Positions 1-7,615 of a stretch of 14,243 bases of DNA are shown here, one piece after another (the first letter of the stretch is position 1; every line of letters begins with the position of its first letter). The stretch spans positions 1 to 14,243 of the forward strand of contig JAKOYN010000033.1 of the NCBI GenBank assembly GCA_029780415.1, written 5' to 3'. This DNA comes from RXIX01 sp003989075 (GTDB lineage Bacteria > Pseudomonadota > Gammaproteobacteria > Competibacterales > Competibacteraceae). The notes under the pieces were generated by a model that was not told where the DNA came from, did no database searches, and saw only the letters and a list, made by a program, of their open reading frames with translations. A program made the translations under genes and the position numbers.

Positions 1-127
1 TCTGCTCAAGGACAAGGGTATCGCCGCCGTGTACACGCCCAAGGACATCGATATGAACAGCATCATGCTGGATATCCTCAACCTGATTCGCAGCGCACAC
101 AGCCTGCAGCCGGTCGCGGTGGCATGA
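1..127 (+). CDS. C-terminal tail of a B12-dependent acyl-CoA mutase, probably ethylmalonyl-CoA mutase (partial)
   Basis: Only the last 41 codons are in the window, read from base 2 and ending in TGA at 125-127. The peptide contains GIAAVYTPKDIDMNSIM, which resembles the end of the cobalamin-binding domain of methylmalonyl-CoA-mutase-like enzymes, where the last helices follow a VxTPKD-type turn. The domain binds adenosylcobalamin used for radical carbon-skeleton rearrangement in the cytoplasm. The stop codon overlaps the start of the MeaB GTPase (ATGA), so the two are translationally coupled, and crotonyl-CoA carboxylase/reductase follows. That context favours ethylmalonyl-CoA mutase (ethylmalonyl-CoA to methylsuccinyl-CoA) over methylmalonyl-CoA mutase or a separate small B12 subunit. 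The substrate cannot be read from this fragment and is inference. Confidence 0.7.
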   Translation, partial: LLKDKGIAAVYTPKDIDMNSIMLDILNLIRSAHSLQPVAVA

Positions 128-1116
128 TTCCGGCGCTTCCTGATCCGGCGGCGCTCGCGGCAGCAGTGGCCGCGCGCGACCGGCTGGCGCTGGCGCAGGC
201 ACTGAACCTGCTGGACGACCGCCGACCGGCGGCCCGTGCCTGTGCGGCGCTTTTTCTGGAGGCATTGCCGGCGAACAAGCTGGAGACGGGCGGTCACCTG
301 ATCGGCATTACCGGCCCGCCGGGCGCTGGGAAATCCTCACTGACCGCTGCGCTGATTCAGGTGTGGCGGCGGCGCGGCTTGAAGGTGGCGATCCTGGCGG
401 TCGATCCGTCCAGCCCGGTCAGTGGCGGCGCGCTGCTCGGTGACCGGCTGCGCATGCACGCCAGTGGCGCCGACCGTGAGGTGTTCATTCGCTCGCTGGC
501 CTGTCGCGGCGAGTTTGGCGGCCTGAGCGCTGAGGTCTGGCCGATGAGTCTGGCGATGCTGGCGGCCTTTGATGTCGTGCTGGTCGAGACGGTCGGTGTG
601 GGGCAGAAGGAAATCGACGTGTCCAAGATGACCGACACCACCTGCTTCGTCGCCCAGCCGGCCTCCGGCGACAGTATCCAGTTTCTCAAGGCGGGCATCA
701 TGGAGGTACCGCATGTGATCGTCGTCAACAAGGAAGACATCGGCATGGCAGCGCGCAAGACTCTGTCGGAGCTGAAAACTACCTTGGGCCGGCGCACCGA
801 TGCCGAGGGCTGGCAGGCACCGGCGCTTTCGGCCAGTGCGGCGCTGGGCAGTGGTATCGAGGCGCTCGCCGATGCGCTGGATAGCCACCGGCAATGGCTG
901 CTGGAGCGCGGCCAGTTCAGCGCCCGTCGCCAGCGCTGCCAGGCGGAATGGCTGGTCAAGCATCTGCGCGAGGAGTTCGGACGACATGGCCTCGGACTGC
1001 TCGGTGGTGAGAAGGCCTTGTTCAGCGCTCTGGCCAGCATGCCGCGCCGTTCGCCGATCGCGGCCTATGAGGCCTTGCGCATTCGGGTCGAACAGGCCTG
1101 GATAATGCCGCGTTAA
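124..1116 (+). CDS. meaB: MeaB/ArgK-type GTPase, chaperone of the B12-dependent acyl-CoA mutase
   Basis: This 330-residue protein belongs to the MeaB/ArgK (MMAA-like) G-protein family, which loads and protects adenosylcobalamin in acyl-CoA mutases using GTP hydrolysis. Visible motifs are the P-loop GPPGAGKS (64-71), VDPSSP (93-98), GDRLRM (106-111), the Walker B/switch segment ETVGVGQ (155-161) and the guanine-specificity NKED (202-205). Length fits the family. The ATG overlaps the stop of the upstream mutase by four bases, so translational coupling is likely and the mutase is the probable client. The stretch after the switch (MTDTTCFVAQPASGD, 169-183) differs from the PGxGD-type segment usual in methylmalonyl-CoA-mutase MeaB proteins, suggesting a distinct subfamily. 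Family assignment is sure; the client enzyme is inference from position. Confidence 0.93.
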   Translation: MIPALPDPAALAAAVAARDRLALAQALNLLDDRRPAARACAALFLEALPANKLETGGHLIGITGPPGAGKSSLTAALIQVWRRRGLKVAILAVDPSSPVSGGALLGDRLRMHASGADREVFIRSLACRGEFGGLSAEVWPMSLAMLAAFDVVLVETVGVGQKEIDVSKMTDTTCFVAQPASGDSIQFLKAGIMEVPHVIVVNKEDIGMAARKTLSELKTTLGRRTDAEGWQAPALSASAALGSGIEALADALDSHRQWLLERGQFSARRQRCQAEWLVKHLREEFGRHGLGLLGGEKALFSALASMPRRSPIAAYEALRIRVEQAWIMPR

Positions 1117-1193
1117 ATCCTGTGCGCCCCTTTCCTCACAGAAGGGGGGATTCAAGTCCAATAACCCAATAACCCGACCAAGAGGATGATCCG
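1117..1193 (+). promoter_or_regulatory. meaB-ccr spacer with weak hairpin, tandem repeat and ccr ribosome binding site
   Basis: The 77-bp spacer holds a 6-bp inverted repeat, CCCCTT (1127-1132) with AAGGGG (1142-1147), loop of nine. No T-run follows, so it is not a convincing terminator. A tandem CCAATAACC/CAATAACCC occupies 1158-1175. A Shine-Dalgarno AGAGGA at 1181-1186 lies seven bases before the ccr ATG and fixes that start. No clear sigma-70 promoter is visible, so ccr may be read from upstream, possibly with a factor bound at the repeat (speculative). Confidence 0.4.
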
Positions 1194-2951
1194 ATGGCGA
1201 AAGAACTGTACCCCCTGGGTGAAATGCCGCCGCTGGGTGAAGTGCCGGAGAAAATGCATGCCTGGCTGATCCGCGCCGAACGCTTTGGCAAGCCGACCGA
1301 GGCTTTCCAGCAGGAAGTAGTGAGCGTGCCGGCCATCGCCGATGACGAGGTATTGGTCTATGTCATGGCCGCCGGCATCAACTACAACAACGTCTGGGCC
1401 GGGCTGGGCATTCCGGTCAATGTCATCGCCGCGCGCAACAAGGCCGGTGAGAAGGAAGACTTTCATATCGGCGGCAGCGATGCTTCCGGCATTGTCTACA
1501 AGGTCGGCAAGGACGTGACCAACGTCAAGGTCGGCGATGAAGTGGTGATGCATTGCGGTCAATACAGCCGCAATTGCGAATGGGTCAAGAACGGTGGCGA
1601 TCCGATGTATTCGCCCAGCTTCCGCATCTGGGGCTATGAGACCAACTGGGGCAGCTTCGCCCAGTTCACCAAGGTGCAAGCCCAGCAGTGCATGCCCAAG
1701 CCCAAGCACATGAACTGGGAAGAAGCCGCGTCCTATGTGCTGGTTGCGGCGACCGCCTGGCGCATGCTGCATGGCTGGGGCGCGAACTCGGTCAAGAAGG
1801 GTGATGTGGCGCTGATCTGGGGTGGGGCCGGTGGTCTTGGTTCCATGGCCATCCAGATCGCCAAGGCGGCGGGTGCTACGCCGGTGGCCATGGTTTCGGG
1901 CAATGACAAGTTCGATTACTGCATGAAGCTCGGCGCCAAGGGCTGCATTAACCGCAACGACTTCGACCACTGGGGCATGCTGCCGCACTGGAAGGATAAC
2001 GTTGGCTATGCCAAGTGGCTGAAAGGCGTGCGCGCGTTTGGTGCCAAGATCTGGGAGGTGCTGGGCGAGAAGCGTACGCCGAACATCGTCTTCGAGCATC
2101 CCGGCGAAACCACGATTCCGACCTCGATCTTTGTGTGCGAAACCGGCGGCATGGTCGTGGTCTGCGCCGGCACCACAGGCTATAACGCCACTGTCGATCT
2201 GCGCTACCTGTGGATGCGCCAGAAGCGCCTGCAGGGCTCGCATTTTGCCAATACCGAACAGTCCAACCAGATGAACGAACTGGCGCTGCGTGGCCAGCTC
2301 GATCCCTGCATGTCGCGGGCCTTCACCTATGAGGATCTGCCGCTGGCTCATCAGCTCATGCACGATAACAAGCACCCGCATGGCAATATGGCGGTGCTGA
2401 TTGGCGCGACCGAGTTCGGCCTGGGTGTCAGCGGCAAGCCGGCAGTGGCCATCGAGCATCCGACCCTGCCCGAGAACGATGTGCGCACGATCGCTTATGC
2501 GCACCCCTACCCAATGTCTCAGCCGCTGCCGAGCGTTGCCGACGCGGCGGGCGTCACCATCAAGGATGACGGCACCAAGGTCCGCGATCTGATGCACCGT
2601 GGCATCATTTCCTGCACCCCGGACGACACAGTCGGCGAGGCGGCGCGGGTCATGATCGACCACGAGATTCACGCGGTCGTGGTCATGGACGGTGACCAGG
2701 CGGTTGGCGTGGTGTCGCAGACCGACATGGTACTGGCGCGCCAAGGCCGCACGCCGAATGAGGCCCGGGCCATGCGGGTGCGCGACATCATGACCCTGGG
2801 TTGTGCGACCTGTGAGGCCGATATGCTGCTCAGCGAAGCGGTCAGTCTGATGACCGGGCGGCACATGCACCGGTTGGTGGTCACCGAGAACGGCAAGCCG
2901 GTCGGCGTGATTTCCATGACCGACGTGGTGCGCAAGGTGATCGTTGAGTAG
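1194..2951 (+). CDS. ccr: Crotonyl-CoA carboxylase/reductase fused to a C-terminal CBS-domain pair
   Basis: Residues about 20-410 are a crotonyl-CoA carboxylase/reductase, the MDR-family enzyme that reductively carboxylates crotonyl-CoA with NADPH and CO2 to ethylmalonyl-CoA, the key step of the ethylmalonyl-CoA pathway. Family marks are GINYNNVW (61-68), the long insert with RIWGYETNWGSFAQF (144-158), the nucleotide-binding GGAGGLGS (210-217) and QGSHFAN (347-353). The residues known to hold CO2 in the Kitasatospora enzyme (Asn81, Phe170, Glu171, His365) appear to correspond to Asn63 or Asn65, Tyr148, Glu149 and His350, judged by eye. Ordinary Ccr is about 430 residues; this protein has 585. 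After a Pro-rich linker (411-461) come two CBS motifs: 462-516 (VRDLMHRGIISCTPDDTVGE onward) and 528-584 (VRDIMTLGCATCEADMLLSE onward, closing with GVISMTDVVRKV). CBS pairs usually bind adenine nucleotides, so allosteric control is inferred. Start fixed by AGAGGA seven bases upstream. Confidence 0.95.
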   Translation: MAKELYPLGEMPPLGEVPEKMHAWLIRAERFGKPTEAFQQEVVSVPAIADDEVLVYVMAAGINYNNVWAGLGIPVNVIAARNKAGEKEDFHIGGSDASGIVYKVGKDVTNVKVGDEVVMHCGQYSRNCEWVKNGGDPMYSPSFRIWGYETNWGSFAQFTKVQAQQCMPKPKHMNWEEAASYVLVAATAWRMLHGWGANSVKKGDVALIWGGAGGLGSMAIQIAKAAGATPVAMVSGNDKFDYCMKLGAKGCINRNDFDHWGMLPHWKDNVGYAKWLKGVRAFGAKIWEVLGEKRTPNIVFEHPGETTIPTSIFVCETGGMVVVCAGTTGYNATVDLRYLWMRQKRLQGSHFANTEQSNQMNELALRGQLDPCMSRAFTYEDLPLAHQLMHDNKHPHGNMAVLIGATEFGLGVSGKPAVAIEHPTLPENDVRTIAYAHPYPMSQPLPSVADAAGVTIKDDGTKVRDLMHRGIISCTPDDTVGEAARVMIDHEIHAVVVMDGDQAVGVVSQTDMVLARQGRTPNEARAMRVRDIMTLGCATCEADMLLSEAVSLMTGRHMHRLVVTENGKPVGVISMTDVVRKVIVE

Positions 2952-2964
2952 GACGCAGGGCCAC

Positions 2965-2992
2965 GGGGGCGTGATTGGCGCCCCCATTTTTT
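2965..2992 (+). terminator. Rho-independent terminator after ccr
   Basis: A perfect 7-bp stem, GGGGGCG (2965-2971) with CGCCCCC (2979-2985), has a 7-base loop and is followed by A and six T (2987-2992). It begins 13 bases after the ccr stop and separates the mutase-meaB-ccr unit from the next MDR gene, which has its own Shine-Dalgarno sequence only 11 bases beyond the T-run. Some read-through into that gene is likely, because little room is left for a separate promoter. Confidence 0.9.
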
Positions 2993-3014
2993 ACCAACGC
3001 ACGGGAGGCGTCCA

Positions 3015-4013
3015 TTGAAAGCCATCGTCTGCCATGAACTGACCGGGCTGGCCGCGCTGCGTCTGGAGGACGTTCCGGAACCGCGCCCTGCGCCCGGTCA
3101 GGTGCGGATCCGGGTGCGCGCCTGTGGAATCAACTTTGCCGACAGTCTGATCACCCGTGGCCAGTACCAGGTGCAGCCGCAACCGCCGTTCAGTCCCGGT
3201 TTTGAAGTGGCTGGCGAAATTCTGGAACTGGGGCTGGGCGTGGATACCTGGGCGGTCGGTGACCGGGTGATCGCCATCACGCCGCACGGCGGTTATGCCG
3301 AGCAGGTGGTGGTTGATAGCAAACGCTGCGTGGCATTGCCGGCGGCGATGTCCTTTGAACACGGCGCCGCCTTTCCGGTGGTGTTTGGCACCTCGCACAT
3401 CGCCCTGTGCCAGCGGGCGCGGCTGCGGGTTGGCGAGACTCTGGTAGTGCATGGCGCTTCCGGTGGCGTTGGCTTGACTGCGGTGGCGATTGGCAAGCAA
3501 CTGGGTGCGACGGTGATCGCGACCGCTAGCAGTCCGGAAAAGCTGGCCGTGGCCCGCCAGCACGGTGCCGATCACCTGATCGATACCAGTACAGAGGATG
3601 TGCGGGCGCGCATCAAGGATTTGACCGGCGGGCGGGGCGCGGATGTGGTCTACGATCCAGTCGGCGGCGAGCTGTTTACCGCGTCGCTGCGCAGCATCGC
3701 GTTTGAAGGGCGCATCCTGGTGATCGGCTTTGCCGGCGGCACGGTGCCGCAGATCCCCGCCAATCACCTGCTGGTCAAGAATATCGATGTGATCGGTGTC
3801 AACTGGCCGGCCTATGCGGAGCTGAATCCGCGCGCGCTGACTGCGAGTTTCCGCATTTTGCTCGACTGGTATCTTGATGGCCTGCTCAAGCCGCATGTAT
3901 CGGCGAGCTATCCGCTGGTGCATGCGATCGAGGCACTGCAGCAGGTGGTGGCGCGCAAGTCGACCGGCAAGGTAATCCTGAGCATCGATACGGGTGGCGA
4001 CTCTGAACACTGA
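3015..4013 (+). CDS. NAD(P)H:quinone oxidoreductase-like MDR protein (zinc-free)
   Basis: The 332-residue protein is a zinc-independent medium-chain dehydrogenase/reductase of the quinone oxidoreductase/enoyl reductase group. It shows GINFADSL (38-45), GGYAEQVVV (92-100), the cofactor-binding HGASGGVG (146-153) and GGRGADVVYDPVGG (around 205-220), which is typical of NADPH-using QOR-like enzymes. No zinc-ligand cluster is present. The start is TTG at 3015: GGGAGG at 3003-3008 lies six bases upstream and the protein begins MKAIVCHE as the family does. It follows Ccr, a distant member of the same superfamily, across a terminator. The substrate cannot be told; an enoyl-CoA or quinone-like acceptor is possible, and a pathway role would be a guess. 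It overlaps the next ORF by 20 bases. Confidence 0.88.
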   Translation: MKAIVCHELTGLAALRLEDVPEPRPAPGQVRIRVRACGINFADSLITRGQYQVQPQPPFSPGFEVAGEILELGLGVDTWAVGDRVIAITPHGGYAEQVVVDSKRCVALPAAMSFEHGAAFPVVFGTSHIALCQRARLRVGETLVVHGASGGVGLTAVAIGKQLGATVIATASSPEKLAVARQHGADHLIDTSTEDVRARIKDLTGGRGADVVYDPVGGELFTASLRSIAFEGRILVIGFAGGTVPQIPANHLLVKNIDVIGVNWPAYAELNPRALTASFRILLDWYLDGLLKPHVSASYPLVHAIEALQQVVARKSTGKVILSIDTGGDSEH

Positions 4014-4485
4014 ATCCGCTGGGCTGAGCATCCGCCACGCGGGCCGGGTTACGCAGGCTACGCTGCGCGGCGGCGATGCTGAACTGAAAAAACTCCGCAA
4101 TGCGCTGCTGCTCAAGGAGTTCGTGATCACTGCCGAGGGTGGGGATGGGCTGCAATTGCGCCGCCGTGCCTATTTGTCGCAGGATGACTGGCCGATGCGG
4201 GTCAGCATTCGCCGCACCGGTCGCCAGCTCGACATCAGCTATTGCCTTTACATTCCCTGGGGCTGGATCGTGGCCCTGAGCGTGCTGAGCCTGCTGGTGC
4301 TGCCCTTCGCCGGAATTCCCAACGCCGGATTGGCGCTCGGCCTGAGCGTTCTGGTTGCGGCGCTGGCAATTTATAAACAGAAATTCGATTGCCGGCCGGA
4401 TGCGCGTTTCTGGCAGCAGCGTCCCCGGCAGCGCTGGGGCGAGTTCTTCGAGCGGCTGCTGCGCGAAGCAATCGCCCATCCTTAG
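3994..4485 (+). CDS. Unknown small membrane protein with two transmembrane segments
   Basis: I do not recognise this 163-residue protein. It begins with an Arg/Lys-rich soluble part (1-87), followed by a hydrophobic hairpin (WIVALSVLSLLVLPFAGIP at about 91-109 and LALGLSVLVAALAIY at about 113-127). It ends in a basic, aromatic cytoplasmic-looking tail (QQRPRQRWGEFFERLL). The chosen start is GTG at 3994, inside the last codons of the oxidoreductase gene. There is no strong Shine-Dalgarno sequence, so expression by coupling to that gene is likely and the exact start is uncertain. Its stop lies 20 bases from the convergent ATPase gene. The long open frame, hydrophobic pattern and operon-like overlap argue that it is real. 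No function is proposed. Confidence 0.68.
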   Translation: MATLNTESAGLSIRHAGRVTQATLRGGDAELKKLRNALLLKEFVITAEGGDGLQLRRRAYLSQDDWPMRVSIRRTGRQLDISYCLYIPWGWIVALSVLSLLVLPFAGIPNAGLALGLSVLVAALAIYKQKFDCRPDARFWQQRPRQRWGEFFERLLREAIAHP

Positions 4486-4505
4486 CGCTTGCACGCGATC
4501 CGCCG

Positions 4506-5222
4506 TCAATCCAGTTCCCGGCCCGCACCCGCATCCTCGTAGGTCCGTCCATCGCGGATATGGTAGAGCCGCTTGAAGGTCGGGATGATTTTCTCATCGT
4601 GGGTGACCACGATGATCGCGGTCCGGTACTGCTGCGCCATGCGATTGAGAATCCGCACCACTGCCAGCGCCCGTTCACTGTCCAGCGGTGCGGTGGGTTC
4701 ATCGGCCAGGATGATCGGCGGCTGGTTGGCCAGCGCCCGGGCAATCGCGACCCGCTGCTGCTCGCCGCCGGAAAGCTGGGTAATCGCTACATGGGCGCGC
4801 TGCGCCACGTCCAGCGCTGTGAGCAGTTCCCGCGCCCGCTGCCGCGCCTCCCGTTTGGACCATCCCGCCAGCAGCAGCGGCAGGGCGACATTGTCGGTCA
4901 CGTCGAGAAACGGGATCAGATAGGGGGCCTGAAACACGAAGCCGATGCGATCGCGGCGCAGGGCGCGTGGATCGCGATTGCGCCAGCCATTCTCGTACAC
5001 CGTCTCGCCATCCAGATCGATCCGCCCGGCGCTGGGTTCGGTCACCGCGCCCAGGCACTTGAGCAGGGTGCTCTTGCCGGAACCGCTCGGCCCGATCAGG
5101 CCGATGACTTCACCGGGCTGCACGGTCAGATCGACGCCCTTGAGCGCGTCCATGGCGGTCTCGCCGGTGCCGTAGCGCTTGCGCAGGCCAGCAACTGCAA
5201 TAGCCGGTCGGGCTTGAGTCAT
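4506..5222 (-). CDS. ABC exporter ATP-binding subunit (MacB/LolD/DevA type)
   Basis: The 238-residue cytoplasmic ATPase has every nucleotide-binding motif in order: Walker A GPSGSGKST (44-52), Q-loop Gln98, signature LSGGEQQ (150-156), Walker B IILADEP (170-176) and H-loop His208. The short length, the DALKGVDLTVQPGEVIGLIG opening and the LIPFLDVTDNVALPLLLAG segment are typical of ATPases that drive MacB/LolD/DevA-type mechanotransmission exporters rather than importers. GGAGG (5230-5234 complement) seven bases upstream fixes the ATG. It is the last gene of the tetR-hlyD-permease-ATPase operon, 15 bases after the permease. The D-loop region reads DEPTAPLDSE where DEPTANLD or DEPTGNLD is usual; this is probably neutral. 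The exported substrate is unknown. Confidence 0.93.
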   Translation of the reverse strand: MTQARPAIAVAGLRKRYGTGETAMDALKGVDLTVQPGEVIGLIGPSGSGKSTLLKCLGAVTEPSAGRIDLDGETVYENGWRNRDPRALRRDRIGFVFQAPYLIPFLDVTDNVALPLLLAGWSKREARQRARELLTALDVAQRAHVAITQLSGGEQQRVAIARALANQPPIILADEPTAPLDSERALAVVRILNRMAQQYRTAIIVVTHDEKIIPTFKRLYHIRDGRTYEDAGAGRELD

Positions 5223-5237
5223 GCCATATCCTCCATT

Positions 5238-6431
5238 TCAGCCGCCAATCGCGGTGGCTGGATCGACCCGCAGCGCGGTACGAATCGCCAGCGTGCTGGC
5301 CAGGGCGCAGATCAACAGCACCGCCGCGAAGCCGCGCACGGCATCGCCCGGTTCGAGCAGCACATACTTGGGGAAATACGGCGCCCATAGCGTCGCCACG
5401 CTCTTGCCAACCACAAAGCCGATCAATCCCAGTCCCAGCGCTTCCTGCAGAATCATCGCAGCAATGGTGCGGTTGCGCGCGCCGATCAGCTTGAGCACGG
5501 CAATCTCGCGCAGTTTACCCAGAGTCATGGTGTAGATGATGAACGAGACAATGGCCGCGCTGACCACGGCCAGAATCACCAGAAATACGCCAATCTGCCT
5601 GGCCGAGGTGGCGATCAGCTTGACGATCAGCACCTCTTCCATCTGCGCCTGGGTATAGGCCTGCAGATGCTTCCAGCGGCGGATATCCCCAGCGACCGCT
5701 TCCGCATCCCAGCCGGGTGCGGTCTGCACCAGCACGGCGTTGACCGTGTGGCTGCTTTCCTGGGCGCGCGCCAGACTCTCGACCAGTCCCGGCAGGCCGG
5801 GCCGGTTCAGCGCCGGATTGGCCCGCAGCCGCGCCCGCTCGTTGTGCAGGGCGTCGCTGTCCTTGAGGAACTGTGCTTCCTGAGCATCGCGCAGCGGGAT
5901 GAACAGCATCGGATCGCCGCTGGCCGATACCATGCGCCGGGTCAGGCCGACCACCGTGTAATCCTGGCGCCGGATGCGGATGCGCTCGCCGAGCTGGAAG
6001 CCGGTTTTGATATCGGCGACGGCTTCATAGTGAGCACGCTCAATCTGCCGGCCGGCAATCAGATAGCGCGGCGCGCCGGGTTGGCCGGGCTGCATCCCGA
6101 CCACCATCACCCGCGTATCCTGGTCCGCGTGCCGCACCTGCATGGTCAGATAGGTGACGTTGGCGGCGCGCTGTACACCCGGCAGGCCAAGCAGGCTGCG
6201 GTAAAGATCATCGCGCAGGCTGGAAGGTTCGGCGTAGGGGCCGAGGGTGTCCTGCTGTACCACCCACAGGTCCGCGCCACTGTTGCCGAGCAGCGCCTTG
6301 CCGTCATCGACCATGCCGCGATAGATGCCGGCCATGGACAGGGTAACGCCGATCAGCAGCCCCAGTCCCAGCCCGGTAAAGGCGTACTTGCCCCAGGAAT
6401 GGAGAATATCGCGCCCGGCCAGATTGATCAT
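5238..6431 (-). CDS. ABC exporter permease, FtsX/MacB (DevC-like) family
   Basis: The 397-residue inner-membrane protein has one N-terminal transmembrane helix (about 17-37), a large periplasmic domain (about 38-275) and three C-terminal helices (about 280-302, 322-344 and 366-384). This is the four-helix topology of MacB/DevC/LolCE permeases. The FtsX-like region includes TLGKLREIAVLKLIGARNRT (303-322), which is the conserved cytoplasmic coupling element, and the C-terminus ends VDPATAIGG as MacB-type proteins do. The start ATG overlaps the adaptor stop (ATGA, 6428-6431) and the ATPase follows 15 bases downstream, so the three parts form one exporter. An outer-membrane TolC partner is not encoded here and would have to come from elsewhere. 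Substrate unknown. Confidence 0.93.
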   Translation of the reverse strand: MINLAGRDILHSWGKYAFTGLGLGLLIGVTLSMAGIYRGMVDDGKALLGNSGADLWVVQQDTLGPYAEPSSLRDDLYRSLLGLPGVQRAANVTYLTMQVRHADQDTRVMVVGMQPGQPGAPRYLIAGRQIERAHYEAVADIKTGFQLGERIRIRRQDYTVVGLTRRMVSASGDPMLFIPLRDAQEAQFLKDSDALHNERARLRANPALNRPGLPGLVESLARAQESSHTVNAVLVQTAPGWDAEAVAGDIRRWKHLQAYTQAQMEEVLIVKLIATSARQIGVFLVILAVVSAAIVSFIIYTMTLGKLREIAVLKLIGARNRTIAAMILQEALGLGLIGFVVGKSVATLWAPYFPKYVLLEPGDAVRGFAAVLLICALASTLAIRTALRVDPATAIGG

Positions 6432-7615
6432 CGACCATCTCCGCTCAGGGCCGGGCTGGGCCTGACTGCATCGCCCTCATGCAATTCCCGCCCGCTGTGC
6501 ACGATGACGCAGGCATTCGCCGCCGGTTCGTCCAGCAGTTGCACGGCACCGTCCAGATCACGAATGCCAAAGCGCAGCGCCTGGAAGTGCGCCGTGTTCT
6601 CCGCGCTCAGCAGCCACACGCCCTCCTGCCCGGCGAGCCGTTGCACTGCGGCATTGGGCACAACCAGCGCATGCGGCAGGGCAGGCAGGCGCAGGGTGAT
6701 TTCCGCCAATTCGCCAAGCGCGACGTCGTCCGGGCGGTGCGCAAAGCTGACGTAGGCCATTTTTTCCTCGGTCACGCTGTCCCCGATCAGCTCCACCCGC
6801 GTGACCTGGCCGGGAAAGCGTTCGTCGGGCCGGGAGCGCAGCACGATCTCGGCGGGCAGTCCGGCGCGCAGCCCACTGGAACGGCCCTGATCGATGCGCA
6901 CCCGCAGCCACAGGCTTGCCGGGTCGATCAGTTGCAGCACGCTTTGCCCGGCGACCACGGTCGAACCGGGTTCGGCGTCGCGGGCGATCACCAGCCCGGC
7001 CACCGGACTGCGCAACTGGCTATTGGCGCGCAGCTTCATCGCAGCCGCCTGTTCGGCCAGCAGGCGCTCGCGTTCCTGCCCGGCAGCATCGCGATTGGCT
7101 TGGGCGGCGGCCAGCGCGGTGCGTGCGGCGTTGACCTCGTGCTGCCGGCTATCGGCCGCTTCCTGCGTAACGAAGCCCTGACGGCGCAGATCGGTGAAGC
7201 GGCGGGCGTTGCTCTCAGCCAGCTCCAGCCGGCTTTGCATTTCCTGCACCAGGGCCTCGGCGGCGGTCCGTGCATTGCCCGCCCGCGCCAGGGCGGCCTG
7301 TGCGGCGGCGATGCGTTCATCCAGGTCCACCGGGTCCATGTCTGCTACCTGCTGGCCGGCGGCGACCACATCACCGACATCGACGCGCACCTGCTGGACC
7401 CGGCCTGCCGTGGTTGGACCGATGGCATAGGCGCGGCGGGCTTCCACCGTGCCGATACCAAACAGCGTCGGTTGCAGGTCGCGGCGCTCCACCTGAACGA
7501 TGGTGACCGGGATAGTGGCCAGCGGTCCGCTGCGGACGATCAGATAGCCGAAACCACCGAGCAGTGCGCCCGCCAGCGTCAGCAGTAGCAATGGGCGCAG
7601 ACGGTGAACGTTCAT
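6428..7615 (-). CDS. Periplasmic adaptor (HlyD/MacA membrane-fusion) subunit of the exporter
   Basis: The 395-residue protein starts with a basic stretch and hydrophobic segment (about 6-28), read as an uncleaved signal anchor, and then lies in the periplasm. A first lipoyl half (about 62-95, with AGRVQQVRVDVGDVVAAGQQ) is followed by a long Ala/Glu/Arg-rich coiled coil (about 97-195). The second lipoyl half (about 200-232, LRSPVAGLVIARDAEPGSTV) and a beta-barrel region (about 236-320) come next. This is the domain order of membrane-fusion proteins that link an inner-membrane pump to an outer-membrane channel. ATG overlaps the tetR stop (7612-7615) and its own stop overlaps the permease start, so all are translated together. 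Family assignment is firm; what is exported is not visible. Confidence 0.93.
   Translation of the reverse strand: MNVHRLRPLLLLTLAGALLGGFGYLIVRSGPLATIPVTIVQVERRDLQPTLFGIGTVEARRAYAIGPTTAGRVQQVRVDVGDVVAAGQQVADMDPVDLDERIAAAQAALARAGNARTAAEALVQEMQSRLELAESNARRFTDLRRQGFVTQEAADSRQHEVNAARTALAAAQANRDAAGQERERLLAEQAAAMKLRANSQLRSPVAGLVIARDAEPGSTVVAGQSVLQLIDPASLWLRVRIDQGRSSGLRAGLPAEIVLRSRPDERFPGQVTRVELIGDSVTEEKMAYVSFAHRPDDVALGELAEITLRLPALPHALVVPNAAVQRLAGQEGVWLLSAENTAHFQALRFGIRDLDGAVQLLDEPAANACVIVHSGRELHEGDAVRPSPALSGDGR

Noticed and set aside
1127..1147. CCCCTT/AAGGGG hairpin after meaB as a terminator
   Set aside because: The stem is six pairs with a nine-base loop and no T-run, so termination is unlikely; ccr may be co-transcribed.
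1152..2987. Long open frame (611 codons) on the minus strand opposite ccr
   Set aside because: It is a shadow of the ccr codon pattern; the peptide is His-rich with no recognisable motif, while the plus strand encodes an unmistakable Ccr-CBS protein.
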